Assembly (NCBI GenBank): GCA_038533575.1
Contig: JBCAYL010000004.1
Coordinates: 172,846-236,845, forward strand
Direction of reading: 5' to 3'
DNA: 64,000 nucleotides
DNA from: Pseudomonadota bacterium
GTDB lineage: Bacteria; Pseudomonadota; Alphaproteobacteria; Rhodobacterales; Rhodobacteraceae
Below the pieces are notes generated by a model, which was given only the letters and a program-made list of their open reading frames with translations, did no database searches and was not told the origin of the DNA. Positions 8,293 through 16,310 of this stretch are shown here, piece by piece; within the stretch, counting starts at the first letter, position 1, and the number at the start of each line of letters is the position of its first letter. A program made the position numbers and the translations under genes.

Positions 8293-8950
8293 GGATCTCC
8301 AGGAGCGCGCGACCGCGCTCAGGGCGTACTACGCCGTCGATCATATCATCTATCATTGGGTTTCCTCGAAAGGGGAGCAGTACGGCTGCGGCACGTATTC
8401 GGAGGCGTGGCGGGCGCGGTATCTTGAGAAGGACTACCTGCGCGTCGATCCGGTCGTGGTCGGATGCTATGCACGCTTCCACCCCGTCGATTGGAAGCGG
8501 CTAGACTGGACGACGAAAGCGGCGCGCGCCTTCTTCCTCGATGCCATCGACCACGGGGTCGGAAACCAGGGCTTCTCGATCCCGATCCGCGGCCCGAACG
8601 GGCAATTTGCACTCTTCACGGTCAACCACAGATGCAGCGACGCGGAATGGGAGGCGTTTTGCGAGGCGCACAGGCGCGAGCTCATTCTGGTCGCCCACAT
8701 CTTCAATCAGAAAGCGCTCGAGTTTGAAGGCATCGCTGAAAAGGGTCCGAGGAAAGGCCTGTCCCCGCGCGAGGTCGATGCCATGACGCTGCTCGCCGTG
8801 GGATACAGTCGCGCCCAGGTCGCCGAATGCCTGTCGATCTCGGAGCATACCCTGCGCGTCTACATCGAAAGTGCCCGCTTCAAACTTGGCGCGATGAACA
8901 CGACCCATGCCGTCGCGCGCGCAATGCAACAAGGATACATCGTCGTGTGA
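8228..8950 (+). CDS. LuxR-family autoinducer-binding transcriptional regulator
   Basis: The 240-residue protein has an N-terminal acyl-homoserine-lactone-binding domain with the conserved pattern W..RYLEKDYLRVDPVV and WKRLDW, followed by GFSIPI. A C-terminal LuxR helix-turn-helix (GLSPREVDAM, then AECLSISEHTLRVYIESARFKL) follows. It therefore probably senses an AHL and binds DNA. The GTG at 8228 has AGAGG 6 nt upstream; an in-frame ATG at 8237 is the alternative. No luxI is adjacent; the window's luxI lies about 11.4 kb downstream on the other strand. The neighbour upstream carries a CtrA box. Confidence 0.92.
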   Translation: MTGMEQLRQRFIEKLETAQTLEDLQERATALRAYYAVDHIIYHWVSSKGEQYGCGTYSEAWRARYLEKDYLRVDPVVVGCYARFHPVDWKRLDWTTKAARAFFLDAIDHGVGNQGFSIPIRGPNGQFALFTVNHRCSDAEWEAFCEAHRRELILVAHIFNQKALEFEGIAEKGPRKGLSPREVDAMTLLAVGYSRAQVAECLSISEHTLRVYIESARFKLGAMNTTHAVARAMQQGYIVV

Positions 8951-8995
8951 TATACTGCGCGGGTCGGTGGAGGCGCCTTGGAGGCTCGCGACCAG

Positions 8996-9223
8996 ATGAA
9001 ACGCCCTGCGCAGCCCATGCCGGACTTCGTGTCCGCGGCGCTGGAGGCGCATGGCCTCCGAGAGCGCTACGATGAGCGGCCTTGGTATCAGCGAAATGAC
9101 TATCTCGGCTGGATCAATCGAGCGCAGCGGCGCGACACCAAGCAGAAACGGCTCGAACAGATGCTGGAGGAGCTCAGGTCCGGCGGTGTCTACATGCGCA
9201 TGGCGTGGAGACCGCGCGCCTGA
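8996..9223 (+). CDS. Small YdeI/OmpD-associated-like protein
   Basis: The 75-residue product contains PDFVSAALEAHGL, then RPWYQRNDYLGWINRA and KQKRLEQMLEELRSGGVYMRMAWR. These resemble the C-terminal YdeI/OmpD-associated (bacteriocin-protection, PF13376) module, here as a stand-alone short form. GGAGG lies 11 nt before the ATG at 8996; a TTG at 8978 is a possible longer start. It follows luxR by 45 nt on the same strand and could be co-transcribed. Function is unknown; the family name rests on old phenotypic associations. Confidence 0.7.
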   Translation: MKRPAQPMPDFVSAALEAHGLRERYDERPWYQRNDYLGWINRAQRRDTKQKRLEQMLEELRSGGVYMRMAWRPRA

Positions 9224-9233
9224 CGCACCGCTC

Positions 9234-9250
9234 TTTAGAATAGTTCTAAA
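9234..9250. promoter_or_regulatory. Perfect 17 bp Irr-type ICE box upstream of the NifU-like gene
   Basis: TTTAGAATAGTTCTAAA is a perfect inverted repeat of TTTAGAA around TAG. It matches the iron-control element bound by the haem-responsive regulator Irr in alphaproteobacteria. It lies 59 nt upstream of the NifU-like start, a position suited to repression or activation of that gene. Iron-responsive control of an Fe-S assembly factor makes biological sense. Irr itself is not in this window. Confidence 0.8.
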
Positions 9251-9309
9251 CACCTTGACCCTTCAGTGCCGACTTCGCATATTTGGAGCAGAGCCCAAGG
9301 AGGCAAGGA

Positions 9310-9873
9310 ATGTTCATCCAAACCGAAGCCACGCCGAATCCGTCCACTGTGAAGTTCCTGCCGGGGCAGACCGTGCTCGAAGCAGGGACGGCGGATTTCC
9401 CATCGGCAGAAGCGGCGGAGGCATCTCCGCTGGCAGCCCGTGTCTTCAAGGTCGCGGGCGTGACCAATGTCTTTCTGGGGTACGATTTTGCGTCGGTGAC
9501 GAAGGCTGACGATGCCGACTGGGATGATATCAAGCCTGCCATCCTCGGCGCGGTCATGGAGCATTTCAGCTCCGGCGATCCGGTCATGGCGGGGGAGCTG
9601 GACACCTCGTCCGGCCATGCCGATTTCGACGGTGAAGACGCGCATGTCGTCGGCCAGATCAAGGAGCTGCTGGACACGCGCGTGCGCCCTGCCGTGGCGC
9701 AGGACGGTGGCGACATCACGTTCCACGGCTTCGACCGGGGCGTGGTTTACCTGCATATGCAAGGGGCCTGCGCGGGCTGCCCGTCCTCCACGCTCACGTT
9801 GAAAATGGGCATCGAGAACCTTCTGCGGCACTACATTCCTGAAGTGGCCGAGGTGCGCCCGGTCGCCGTTTGA
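9310..9873 (+). CDS. NifU-family Fe-S cluster scaffold/carrier (Nfu type)
   Basis: The 187-residue protein has an N-terminal Nfu domain (MFIQTEATPNPSTVKFLPG, SPLAARVFKVAGVTNVFLG) and a C-terminal NifU domain. The latter carries the cluster-binding pair C154-x2-C157 in GACAGCPSS. This architecture belongs to Nfu proteins that carry 4Fe-4S clusters to targets such as aconitase or lipoyl synthase. The strong AAGGAGG lies about 6 nt before the ATG at 9310. Its stop overlaps the tsaB start (TTGA), so nfu-tsaB-rimI form one unit, behind an ICE box that suggests iron control. Confidence 0.94.
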   Translation: MFIQTEATPNPSTVKFLPGQTVLEAGTADFPSAEAAEASPLAARVFKVAGVTNVFLGYDFASVTKADDADWDDIKPAILGAVMEHFSSGDPVMAGELDTSSGHADFDGEDAHVVGQIKELLDTRVRPAVAQDGGDITFHGFDRGVVYLHMQGACAGCPSSTLTLKMGIENLLRHYIPEVAEVRPVAV

Positions 9874-10574
9874 TCGCGCCGGTGGGCACGTTCCAAGAGC
9901 CCGTCATCGCCTTCGATTGCGCCGGCCCCCATCTGGTGGCGGCGGTCGGCGTGGGGCAGAAGGTCTTGAGCCAGCATCACGTGGATATGGCCCGCGGGCA
10001 GGGGGAAGCGCTGCTCCCGTTTCTGGAGCAGCGTCTCTCGGATGCCGGGATGGTCTGGAAAGACCTCGGCGCAATAGTTGTCGGCGTGGGCCCCGGGAAT
10101 TTCACGGGCATTCGCATCGCTGTTTCTGCTGCCCGGGGGCTTTCACTCGGGCTCGGCATTCCAGCGGTCGGCGTATCAGCCTTCGAATGCCTCGGGAGAG
10201 CCGAGGAGGGCGCCGGTAGCAGGGGCGTCGAGCTTCGCGTGTTGCCGGCTCCGCGCGGCGCCGCCTATGGCCAGATGTTCCAGCAGGGTCAGCCGGACGG
10301 ACCGCCGGAGATGTTCGAGCCCCACGCGCCACCGCGCCAATTCCAGCGAGGTGGTCTCTCCGTGCTGGGCTACCGAGCACCGGAGATCGCGGCGCGCCTC
10401 AATGGCGAAGGAGAGGAACGCGCAACGCCTCTGCCTGACCTCGCAACACGCCTCCTCGACCATGGAGCGCTCAAGCTTTCCCGCGAAGCTCAGCTGGACC
10501 GACCCGCACCGCTTTACGTAAAGCCCGCGGACGCCGCCCCGCCGCGCGATGCGCCGCCGGTGCTGATTGACTGA
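9870..10574 (+). CDS. tsaB: tRNA threonylcarbamoyladenosine biosynthesis protein TsaB
   Basis: TsaB is the non-catalytic partner of TsaD in making t6A37 on ANN-decoding tRNAs. The 234-residue product carries the ASKHA-fold N-terminus (VIAFDCAGPHLVAAV) and the conserved GVGPGNFTGIRIAVSAARGL block. The start is a TTG overlapping the upstream TGA by 4 nt (TTGA); no ATG exists nearby that keeps the N-terminal strand. It is translationally coupled to the NifU-like gene before it and to rimI after it, the tsaB-rimI pairing being common in bacteria. Confidence 0.93.
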   Translation: MIAPVGTFQEPVIAFDCAGPHLVAAVGVGQKVLSQHHVDMARGQGEALLPFLEQRLSDAGMVWKDLGAIVVGVGPGNFTGIRIAVSAARGLSLGLGIPAVGVSAFECLGRAEEGAGSRGVELRVLPAPRGAAYGQMFQQGQPDGPPEMFEPHAPPRQFQRGGLSVLGYRAPEIAARLNGEGEERATPLPDLATRLLDHGALKLSREAQLDRPAPLYVKPADAAPPRDAPPVLID

Positions 10575-10986
10575 CGCCGCCTCCCTGGACGCGCTCCACT
10601 CGCGGGCCTTCGGACATGCCGGTGCGCATGGCTGGCGAGAGGCCGACTTTGAAGAAGCCCTCACCGACCCCTCGATGACAGTCGTGGACAGCCAAAACGG
10701 GTATGCGCTTGCGCGGACGATACTCGATGAAGCTGAGCTCCTTCTCATCGCCGTTCTGCCCGAAGCACGGCGCGCGGGGCATGGTGGGGCGCTTTTGGCT
10801 GCGCTGGAGCAGGCCCTCGTGGCTCGGGGTGTGAAGCGCCTCTTTCTCGAGGTCATGGAGGCGAATACCGCGGCCGTCGCATTCTATCGTAGACGGGGCT
10901 TCAAGGAGACCGGGAGACGCGCCGAATACTACGGCCGCGGCACCGGACACGACGCCCAGCTCTTCGAGAAGCCGCTCAAAAGCTGA
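10567..10986 (+). CDS. rimI: Ribosomal-protein-alanine N-acetyltransferase (GNAT)
   Basis: The 139-residue GNAT protein shows the acetyl-CoA-binding region PEARRAGHGGALL and the motif-B stretch VMEANTAAVAFYRRRGF, then GRRAEYY near the end, as in RimI. RimI acetylates the N-terminal alanine of ribosomal protein bS18. It starts at a TTG inside the last codons of tsaB (8 nt overlap), which argues for translational coupling. Substrate is inferred from family and context. Confidence 0.88.
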   Translation: MTDAASLDALHSRAFGHAGAHGWREADFEEALTDPSMTVVDSQNGYALARTILDEAELLLIAVLPEARRAGHGGALLAALEQALVARGVKRLFLEVMEANTAAVAFYRRRGFKETGRRAEYYGRGTGHDAQLFEKPLKS

Positions 10987-11120
10987 ACAAATCTCCGCCG
11001 CGCCCGCCAAGTGACGCGAGAAACCGGTTGACGCCCCGCGCTCCCTACGCTGAACTTTCCGCCAGATCATAAGATCCAGAGGTGCGCGCTGCTGCGCGCC
11101 CATCCAACAGGGGAAATAGA

Positions 11121-12116
11121 ATGACTGCATTCACCAAACTGCTCGGCGGCGCCGCCGCGCTTGCTATCTCTGCATCCGCACTGGCGGCAGAGCCGGCCAT
11201 CATCTTCGATCTCGGCGGCAAGTTCGACAAATCCTTCAACGAGGCCGCGTTCAATGGTGCAACGCGCTGGGCCGAGGAGAACGGTGGCGAGTTCCGCGAA
11301 GTGGAGCTTCAGAACGAGGCCCAGCGTGAGCAGGCGCTTCGCCGCTTCGCAGAGGCCGGTTCCAACCCGATCGTCATGGCCGGCTTCGCCTTTGGCGGTG
11401 CGCTCGGTGAAGTGGCTCCGGACTACCCGGATACCTCCTTCGTCATCATCGACATGGTCGTTGACGCACCCAACGTGCGCTCGGTGGTCTTCAACGAGCA
11501 CGAAGGCTCCTACCTCGTCGGCATGCTCGCAGCCATGGCTTCCGAGTCGGACACCGTGGGCTTCATCGGGGGCATGGACATCCCGCTCATCCGTAAGTTC
11601 GCGTGTGGCTATGCGCAGGGCGTGAAGGCCGTGAACCCCGATGCGACGATCATTGCCAACATGACGGGCACGACGCCCGCGGCCTGGAACGATCCCGTGA
11701 AAGGCTCCGAGCTGACGCTGGCGCAGATTTCCCAGGGTGCAGACGTGGTCTATGCCGCGGCAGGCGGCACCGGCGTGGGCGTGCTTCAGACCGCTGCGGA
11801 CGAGGACATCCTCTCCATCGGTGTCGACAGCAACCAGAACTACCTGCATCCCGGCGAAGTGCTGACCTCCATGCTCAAGCGCGTGGACAACGCCGTCTAC
11901 ACCGCGTTCTCCGACGGCCCGGGCCTCGAGACCGGTTTCCAGGTGCAGGGTCTGGCCAATGACGGCGTGGGCTATGCCCTCGACGAGTTCAACGCGGAGC
12001 TGATCTCCGAGGACATGGTCGCGACCGTGGAAGCGGCCAAGGCTTCCATCGTCTCCGGGGACGTGATGGTGCACGACTACACGTCCGACGAGACCTGCCC
12101 GGCGCTGTCCTTCTAA
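11121..12116 (+). CDS. BMP-family ABC transporter substrate-binding protein (system 1)
   Basis: The 331-residue protein has a signal peptide (residues 1-22, cleaved after SALA) and a periplasmic BMP/PnrA-type binding fold (IIFDLGGKFDKSFNEAAFNGA, GGTGVGVLQ, GVDSNQNY). The family binds nucleosides or related compounds in characterised cases. The downstream order (NTF2-like ORF, double ATPase, two permeases) makes this a complete importer. It differs from typical lipoprotein BMPs in lacking a lipobox Cys. A perfect hairpin follows the gene and may stabilise this message relative to the transporter genes. The actual ligand cannot be read from sequence. Confidence 0.92.
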   Translation: MTAFTKLLGGAAALAISASALAAEPAIIFDLGGKFDKSFNEAAFNGATRWAEENGGEFREVELQNEAQREQALRRFAEAGSNPIVMAGFAFGGALGEVAPDYPDTSFVIIDMVVDAPNVRSVVFNEHEGSYLVGMLAAMASESDTVGFIGGMDIPLIRKFACGYAQGVKAVNPDATIIANMTGTTPAAWNDPVKGSELTLAQISQGADVVYAAAGGTGVGVLQTAADEDILSIGVDSNQNYLHPGEVLTSMLKRVDNAVYTAFSDGPGLETGFQVQGLANDGVGYALDEFNAELISEDMVATVEAAKASIVSGDVMVHDYTSDETCPALSF

Positions 12117-12132
12117 TCAGGGCCAACTCAAA

Positions 12133-12159
12133 GGCGCGCGCGGGCATCTCGCGCGCGCC
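12133..12159. other. Perfect 10 bp intercistronic hairpin after the BMP gene
   Basis: GGCGCGCGCG and CGCGCGCGCC form a perfect 10 bp stem with a 7 nt loop. No T-run follows on either strand, so a classic terminator is unlikely. Such hairpins after a binding-protein gene often protect its mRNA 3' end and lower expression of the downstream membrane components; that role is inferred. Confidence 0.7.
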
Positions 12160-12182
12160 ATGCACTTTCTAGGATCGACGCG

Positions 12183-12539
12183 GTGAAACTTTCTCTCTCC
12201 GAGCTCTTCAGTGCATGGGCGACGCCCAACGAAGAGGATCGGGAAGCCCTCGTACGCCCACTTGTGAGCGAAGATATCGTCTACGCAGATGCCCACGCTC
12301 CCATGAGCTTCACCGGCGCCGATGCGTTTCTCGAGTTTTTGAAAGTCTTCAACGAGAATGTACCCGATGCCGAGGTTCGCGTGATCGGCGCGACCGAGGT
12401 CCATGGATTTACCCGCGCCACGGTCGCCCTGTCGCGCGCGCGTGCGCCGTTGGCAACCGTACAATACTTCATCGAAGCCGACGAGGACGGCCGGGTGACG
12501 CGGCTCGTGGGCTTTGACGGCACGGAGGACACCCCATGA
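12183..12539 (+). CDS. SnoaL/NTF2-like small protein in the BMP transporter operon
   Basis: The 118-residue product starts at GTG 12183 and looks like a compact NTF2-like fold (KLSLSELFSAW, ... GADAFLEFLKVFNENVPDAEVRVIGATEVHGFTRATVALSR, ... QYFIEADEDGRVTRLVGFDG). No signal peptide is present. It ends in ATGA shared with the ATPase gene, so it is translated with the transporter. Proteins of this fold can be small enzymes or ligand-binding domains, so it might act on the imported compound; that is conjecture. Confidence 0.78.
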   Translation: MKLSLSELFSAWATPNEEDREALVRPLVSEDIVYADAHAPMSFTGADAFLEFLKVFNENVPDAEVRVIGATEVHGFTRATVALSRARAPLATVQYFIEADEDGRVTRLVGFDGTEDTP

Positions 12540-14068
12540 CCGCTCCAGCCATCGAGCTGCAGGGCATCTCAAAGGCGTTCGGCCCGGTACAGGCCAACAA
12601 GGATATCTCCATTTCAGTGCAGCCGGGCACGATCCACGGGATCATCGGCGAAAACGGCGCGGGGAAATCCACGCTGATGTCGATCCTCTACGGCTTCTAC
12701 AAGGCCGACGCGGGGGAGATTTTCATCCGCGGTCAGAAGACGCTGATCCCAGATAGCCAAGCAGCCATTGCAGCGGGCATCGGGATGGTCTTCCAGCACT
12801 TCAAGCTCGTGGAGAACTTCACGGTCCTCGAGAATATCATCCTCGGAGCGGAAGATGGCGGTCTCCTCAAGCCGTCGCTCGCCAAGGCGCGCAAGCTCTT
12901 GAAAGAGCTCGCCGATGACTACGGGCTCAACGTTGATCCGGATGCCAAGGTGGAAAACCTCTCCGTGGGCTATCAGCAGCGGATCGAGATCCTGAAGGCG
13001 CTCTACCGACAGGCGGACATCCTCATCCTCGACGAGCCCACGGGCGTCCTCACACCTGCCGAGGCGGACCAGCTCTTCCGTATTCTTGGCCGGCTGCGCG
13101 AGGAGGGAAAGACAATCATCCTCATCACGCACAAGCTGCGCGAGATCATGGATATCACCGACACCGTGAGCGTGATGCGGCGGGGAGAGATGACGGCGAC
13201 GGTAAAGACGTTGGAGACCTCTCCCACCGAGCTCGCGGAGCTCATGGTGGGCCGGAAGGTTCTGCTCCGCGTCGACAAGAGACCCGCGAGGCCCGGTGCC
13301 GCCGTCCTGAAGGTGCAAGGCCTGCGCGTCTCGGATGACAAGGGCGTGGAGCGGGTCAAGGGCATCAGCTTCGACGTCCGCGCTGGGGAAATTCTGGGTC
13401 TCGCTGGAGTGGCTGGAAACGGGCAGTCGGAGCTTCTCGAAGTGCTCGGCGGCTACCGCGCCGCCACGGGCCAGATCGTCATGAACAATGAGGAAATTGA
13501 CCTCACGGGAGCAAAGTCTGACGGGCAATCGCGCCGCGCGAGAGGCATTGCGCATGTGCCCGAGGATCGCCAGCGCGAGGGCCTGATCATGGATTTCATG
13601 GCCTGGGAAAACACGGCTTTCGGCTACCACAAGGATGGGCGCTATACGCGCGGTCTCTTCACGGACAATGCCGGTATCCGCAGCGACACGGCGGAAAAAA
13701 TGGAGCGCTTCGACGTCAGGCCGCCCAACCCAAAGCTTGCCGCCAAGAACTTCTCAGGTGGGAACCAGCAGAAAATCGTGCTCGCGAGAGAGATCGAGCG
13801 GAACCCTGACCTCCTCCTCATCGGCCAGCCCACGCGCGGCGTGGATATCGGCGCCATCGAGTTCATCCACCAGCAGATCGTTGCCCTGCGTGACCAGGGA
13901 AAGGCGATCCTGCTCGTGTCCGTGGAGCTCGACGAGATTCTGAGCCTGTCTGACCGGATCGCGGTCATGTTCGACGGCAAGATCATGGGGGAACGGATGC
14001 CTGACCAGACCGATGAGGGCGAGCTCGGCCTCCTCATGGCCGGCGTTGTCCCCGAGGCAGCGGCGTGA
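12536..14068 (+). CDS. ABC transporter ATP-binding protein, double-domain, BMP/nucleoside type (system 1)
   Basis: The 510-residue protein contains two ATPase halves. The first has Walker A GENGAGKST, signature LSVGYQQRIEI and Walker B ILILDEPTGVLTP. The second has a degenerate Walker A-like GVAGNGQSE, signature FSGGNQQKIVLA and LLLIGQPTRGVD. A degenerate second site is the rule for sugar- and nucleoside-type importers (RbsA, NupA, YufO). It powers the permeases encoded immediately downstream. The ATG overlaps the stop of the NTF2-like gene (ATGA). Confidence 0.95.
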   Translation: MTAPAIELQGISKAFGPVQANKDISISVQPGTIHGIIGENGAGKSTLMSILYGFYKADAGEIFIRGQKTLIPDSQAAIAAGIGMVFQHFKLVENFTVLENIILGAEDGGLLKPSLAKARKLLKELADDYGLNVDPDAKVENLSVGYQQRIEILKALYRQADILILDEPTGVLTPAEADQLFRILGRLREEGKTIILITHKLREIMDITDTVSVMRRGEMTATVKTLETSPTELAELMVGRKVLLRVDKRPARPGAAVLKVQGLRVSDDKGVERVKGISFDVRAGEILGLAGVAGNGQSELLEVLGGYRAATGQIVMNNEEIDLTGAKSDGQSRRARGIAHVPEDRQREGLIMDFMAWENTAFGYHKDGRYTRGLFTDNAGIRSDTAEKMERFDVRPPNPKLAAKNFSGGNQQKIVLAREIERNPDLLLIGQPTRGVDIGAIEFIHQQIVALRDQGKAILLVSVELDEILSLSDRIAVMFDGKIMGERMPDQTDEGELGLLMAGVVPEAAA

Positions 14069-14140
14069 CGGCCGTGAACGCCCCAATGCAGAGCGCCACT
14101 GAGGCGCGCAGAGACCCTTGCCCGCAGAGAGGTAACTTCC

Positions 14141-15259
14141 ATGGATAGGATGCCGCGCTGGGCAGATGTTTTGCTCGTGCCCCTCATCTCGCTCCTGCTT
14201 GCAGCCGTCCTTTCGGCGCTGGTGATCCTCGGGATCGGCGAAAACCCCATAGAAGCCTTGGGCTACATGATCGACGGGGCGCTCGGGTCATCCAACGGGT
14301 GGTCCTACACCCTCTATTACGCGACCAACTTCATCTTCACGGGCCTCGCCGTGGCCGTCGCGTTCCACGCCTCGCTGTTCAACATCGGCGGCGAAGGCCA
14401 GGCCACGCTCGGCGGCCTCGGTGTTGCGCTCGTGTGCCTTGCCTTGCCTTGGCCCCATTGGACACTCGCGCTCCCGGCGGCCATCGCGGGTGGCGCGCTT
14501 TTCGGCGCGGGTTGGGCCCTGATCCCCGCGTACCTACAGGCAAAGCGTGGCAGTCACATCGTCATCACGACGATCATGTTCAATTACATCGCCTTCGCGC
14601 TCATCATCTATCTGCTGAACAACGGCCTAAAGCCCGTGGGCCAAATGGAAAGCTCCTCGGCGCGCTTCCCCGAAGGTGCCCACCTTCCGACCCTCGAAGA
14701 CATCGCGGCCCTCGTGGGCGTCGAGGCATTCGAACGCGCGCCCGCCAATGTGTCGCTCTTTCTCGCGCTTCTTGCCGCCTACGGTGTCTGGCTTCTCTTG
14801 TGGCGCACGCCCCTCGGCTTCGAAATCCGTGCCTACGGAAAATCAGAGCCAGCCGGGCGCTATGCCGGTATTTCCCCGACCAAGATCATCATGATAACGA
14901 TGCTCATCTCGGGCGGGCTGGCCGGGCTCATGGCCGTCAACACCGTGATGGGTGAGGCGGAGCGCCTCGTGAACAACTCGGTGCAGAATGCCGGGTTCAT
15001 CGGGATCGCCGTTGCGCTCATGGGGCGGTCACATCCCCTTGGCATCCTCCTCGCAGGTCTCCTCTTCGGCTTCCTAGTCCAGGGCGGCGCAGAGCTGGCC
15101 TTCTGGACGTCGATCCCCACGGAACTCATCATCGTGATCCAAGCGCTCGTGATCCTCTTCACCGGTGCGCTCGACAACATGGTGCGGATGCCCGTCGAGG
15201 CCCTCTTCAACCGGCGCCGCCAGACCGCACCGCCCAAAGCCACCACGCCGGCGGAGTAA
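14141..15259 (+). CDS. ABC transporter permease, BMP/nucleoside type (system 1, subunit 1)
   Basis: This 372-residue polytopic protein of the BPD_transp_2 family has the conserved block FTGLAVAVAFHASLFNIGGEGQ, the EAA-like region GKSEPAGRYAGISPTKI and about ten hydrophobic stretches. It starts at ATG 14141, 72 nt after the ATPase stop, with GAGAGG upstream. It pairs with the next gene as a heterodimeric channel, as in YufP-YufQ or NupB-NupC. Confidence 0.93.
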   Translation: MDRMPRWADVLLVPLISLLLAAVLSALVILGIGENPIEALGYMIDGALGSSNGWSYTLYYATNFIFTGLAVAVAFHASLFNIGGEGQATLGGLGVALVCLALPWPHWTLALPAAIAGGALFGAGWALIPAYLQAKRGSHIVITTIMFNYIAFALIIYLLNNGLKPVGQMESSSARFPEGAHLPTLEDIAALVGVEAFERAPANVSLFLALLAAYGVWLLLWRTPLGFEIRAYGKSEPAGRYAGISPTKIIMITMLISGGLAGLMAVNTVMGEAERLVNNSVQNAGFIGIAVALMGRSHPLGILLAGLLFGFLVQGGAELAFWTSIPTELIIVIQALVILFTGALDNMVRMPVEALFNRRRQTAPPKATTPAE

Positions 15260-15263
15260 GCCC

Positions 15264-16229
15264 ATGGATTTCGCGACGCTTCTCCAGATCCTCGACTCCA
15301 CGATCCGTCTTGCCACGCCGCTTCTGCTAGCGTGCCTCGCGGGTCTTTATTCCGAGCGGGCTGGCATTTTCGACATTGGCCTCGAGGGCAAGATGTTGGC
15401 CGCCGCGTTTCTTAGCGCGGCGGTGGCCTTCGTCACGGGCTCCGTATGGCTGGGCTTGCTGGCGGGCGTCGCGGCGTCCATGGCACTCAGCGCGATCCAC
15501 GGGCTCGCCTCGATCACCTTCCGCGGCAACCAGTTGATCTCGGGGGTCGCGATCAACTTCTTGGCCTCCGGGCTCACCGTCCTGATCGCGCAAGCCTGGT
15601 TCTCCCAAGGCGGCAGGACGCCGTCGCTTTCTGGGGCAGGGCGCTTTTCTCCTTGGGAATGGCCATTCGCTGAGGCCATCATTCCCGTACCGGTCGTGGG
15701 GCCTGTCTATTCCGAGCTCGTCTCCGGTCACACCGCGATTGTCTACCTCGCCTTGGCGATGGTGCCGATCTCTTGGTACGTCCTGTTCCGGACCCGCTTC
15801 GGCCTGCGACTGCGCGCGGTGGGAGAGAACCCGGCAGCCGTCGACACCGCGGGCGTCTCGGTGGTGGGACTGCGGTTCGCGGCGGTCGCGATTTGCGGTG
15901 TCCTTTGCGGCATAGCGGGCGCCTATCTCGCGACATCCCTTCAGGCTGGCTTTGTGAAAGAGATGACGGCAGGGCGCGGCTACATCGCACTTGCCGCGCT
16001 TATCTTCGCCAAGTGGCGGCCATGGTACGCGCTCTATGCCTGCCTGCTCTTCGGCTTCCTCCAGGCGATCGCACTGCGCTTCCAGAATCTCGATCTCGGC
16101 CTCTTTGTGGTCCCCGTCGAGTTCATGGACGCGCTGCCCTACATCCTGACGGTGGTGATCCTCGCGGGCTTCGTGGGCAAGGCCATCCCACCGCGGGCAG
16201 GCGGGCAGCCCTACGTGAAGGAGCGCTGA
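15264..16229 (+). CDS. ABC transporter permease, BMP/nucleoside type (system 1, subunit 2)
   Basis: The 321-residue integral membrane protein carries the partner-permease signatures LYSERAGIFDIGLEGKML and GENPAAVDTAGVSVVGLRF. It begins 4 nt after the stop of the first permease, so the two are coupled. I took the ATG at 15264 (MDFATLLQIL) because the upstream extension is simply the end of the neighbouring frame. It ends the operon. Confidence 0.94.
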   Translation: MDFATLLQILDSTIRLATPLLLACLAGLYSERAGIFDIGLEGKMLAAAFLSAAVAFVTGSVWLGLLAGVAASMALSAIHGLASITFRGNQLISGVAINFLASGLTVLIAQAWFSQGGRTPSLSGAGRFSPWEWPFAEAIIPVPVVGPVYSELVSGHTAIVYLALAMVPISWYVLFRTRFGLRLRAVGENPAAVDTAGVSVVGLRFAAVAICGVLCGIAGAYLATSLQAGFVKEMTAGRGYIALAALIFAKWRPWYALYACLLFGFLQAIALRFQNLDLGLFVVPVEFMDALPYILTVVILAGFVGKAIPPRAGGQPYVKER

Positions 16230-16310
16230 GCCCCGCCGCATCGCAGCAGAGAGTGGACGCGCGCCCTAGACCCGTGTCATGCATGGGAAAAGTCGCTCGA
16301 GACATCACCT

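Noticed and set aside
11028-11120. Sigma-70 promoter (TTGACG...) upstream of the first BMP gene
   Set aside because: The TTGACG hexamer has no matching -10 hexamer at 16-19 nt spacing, so I could not support it.
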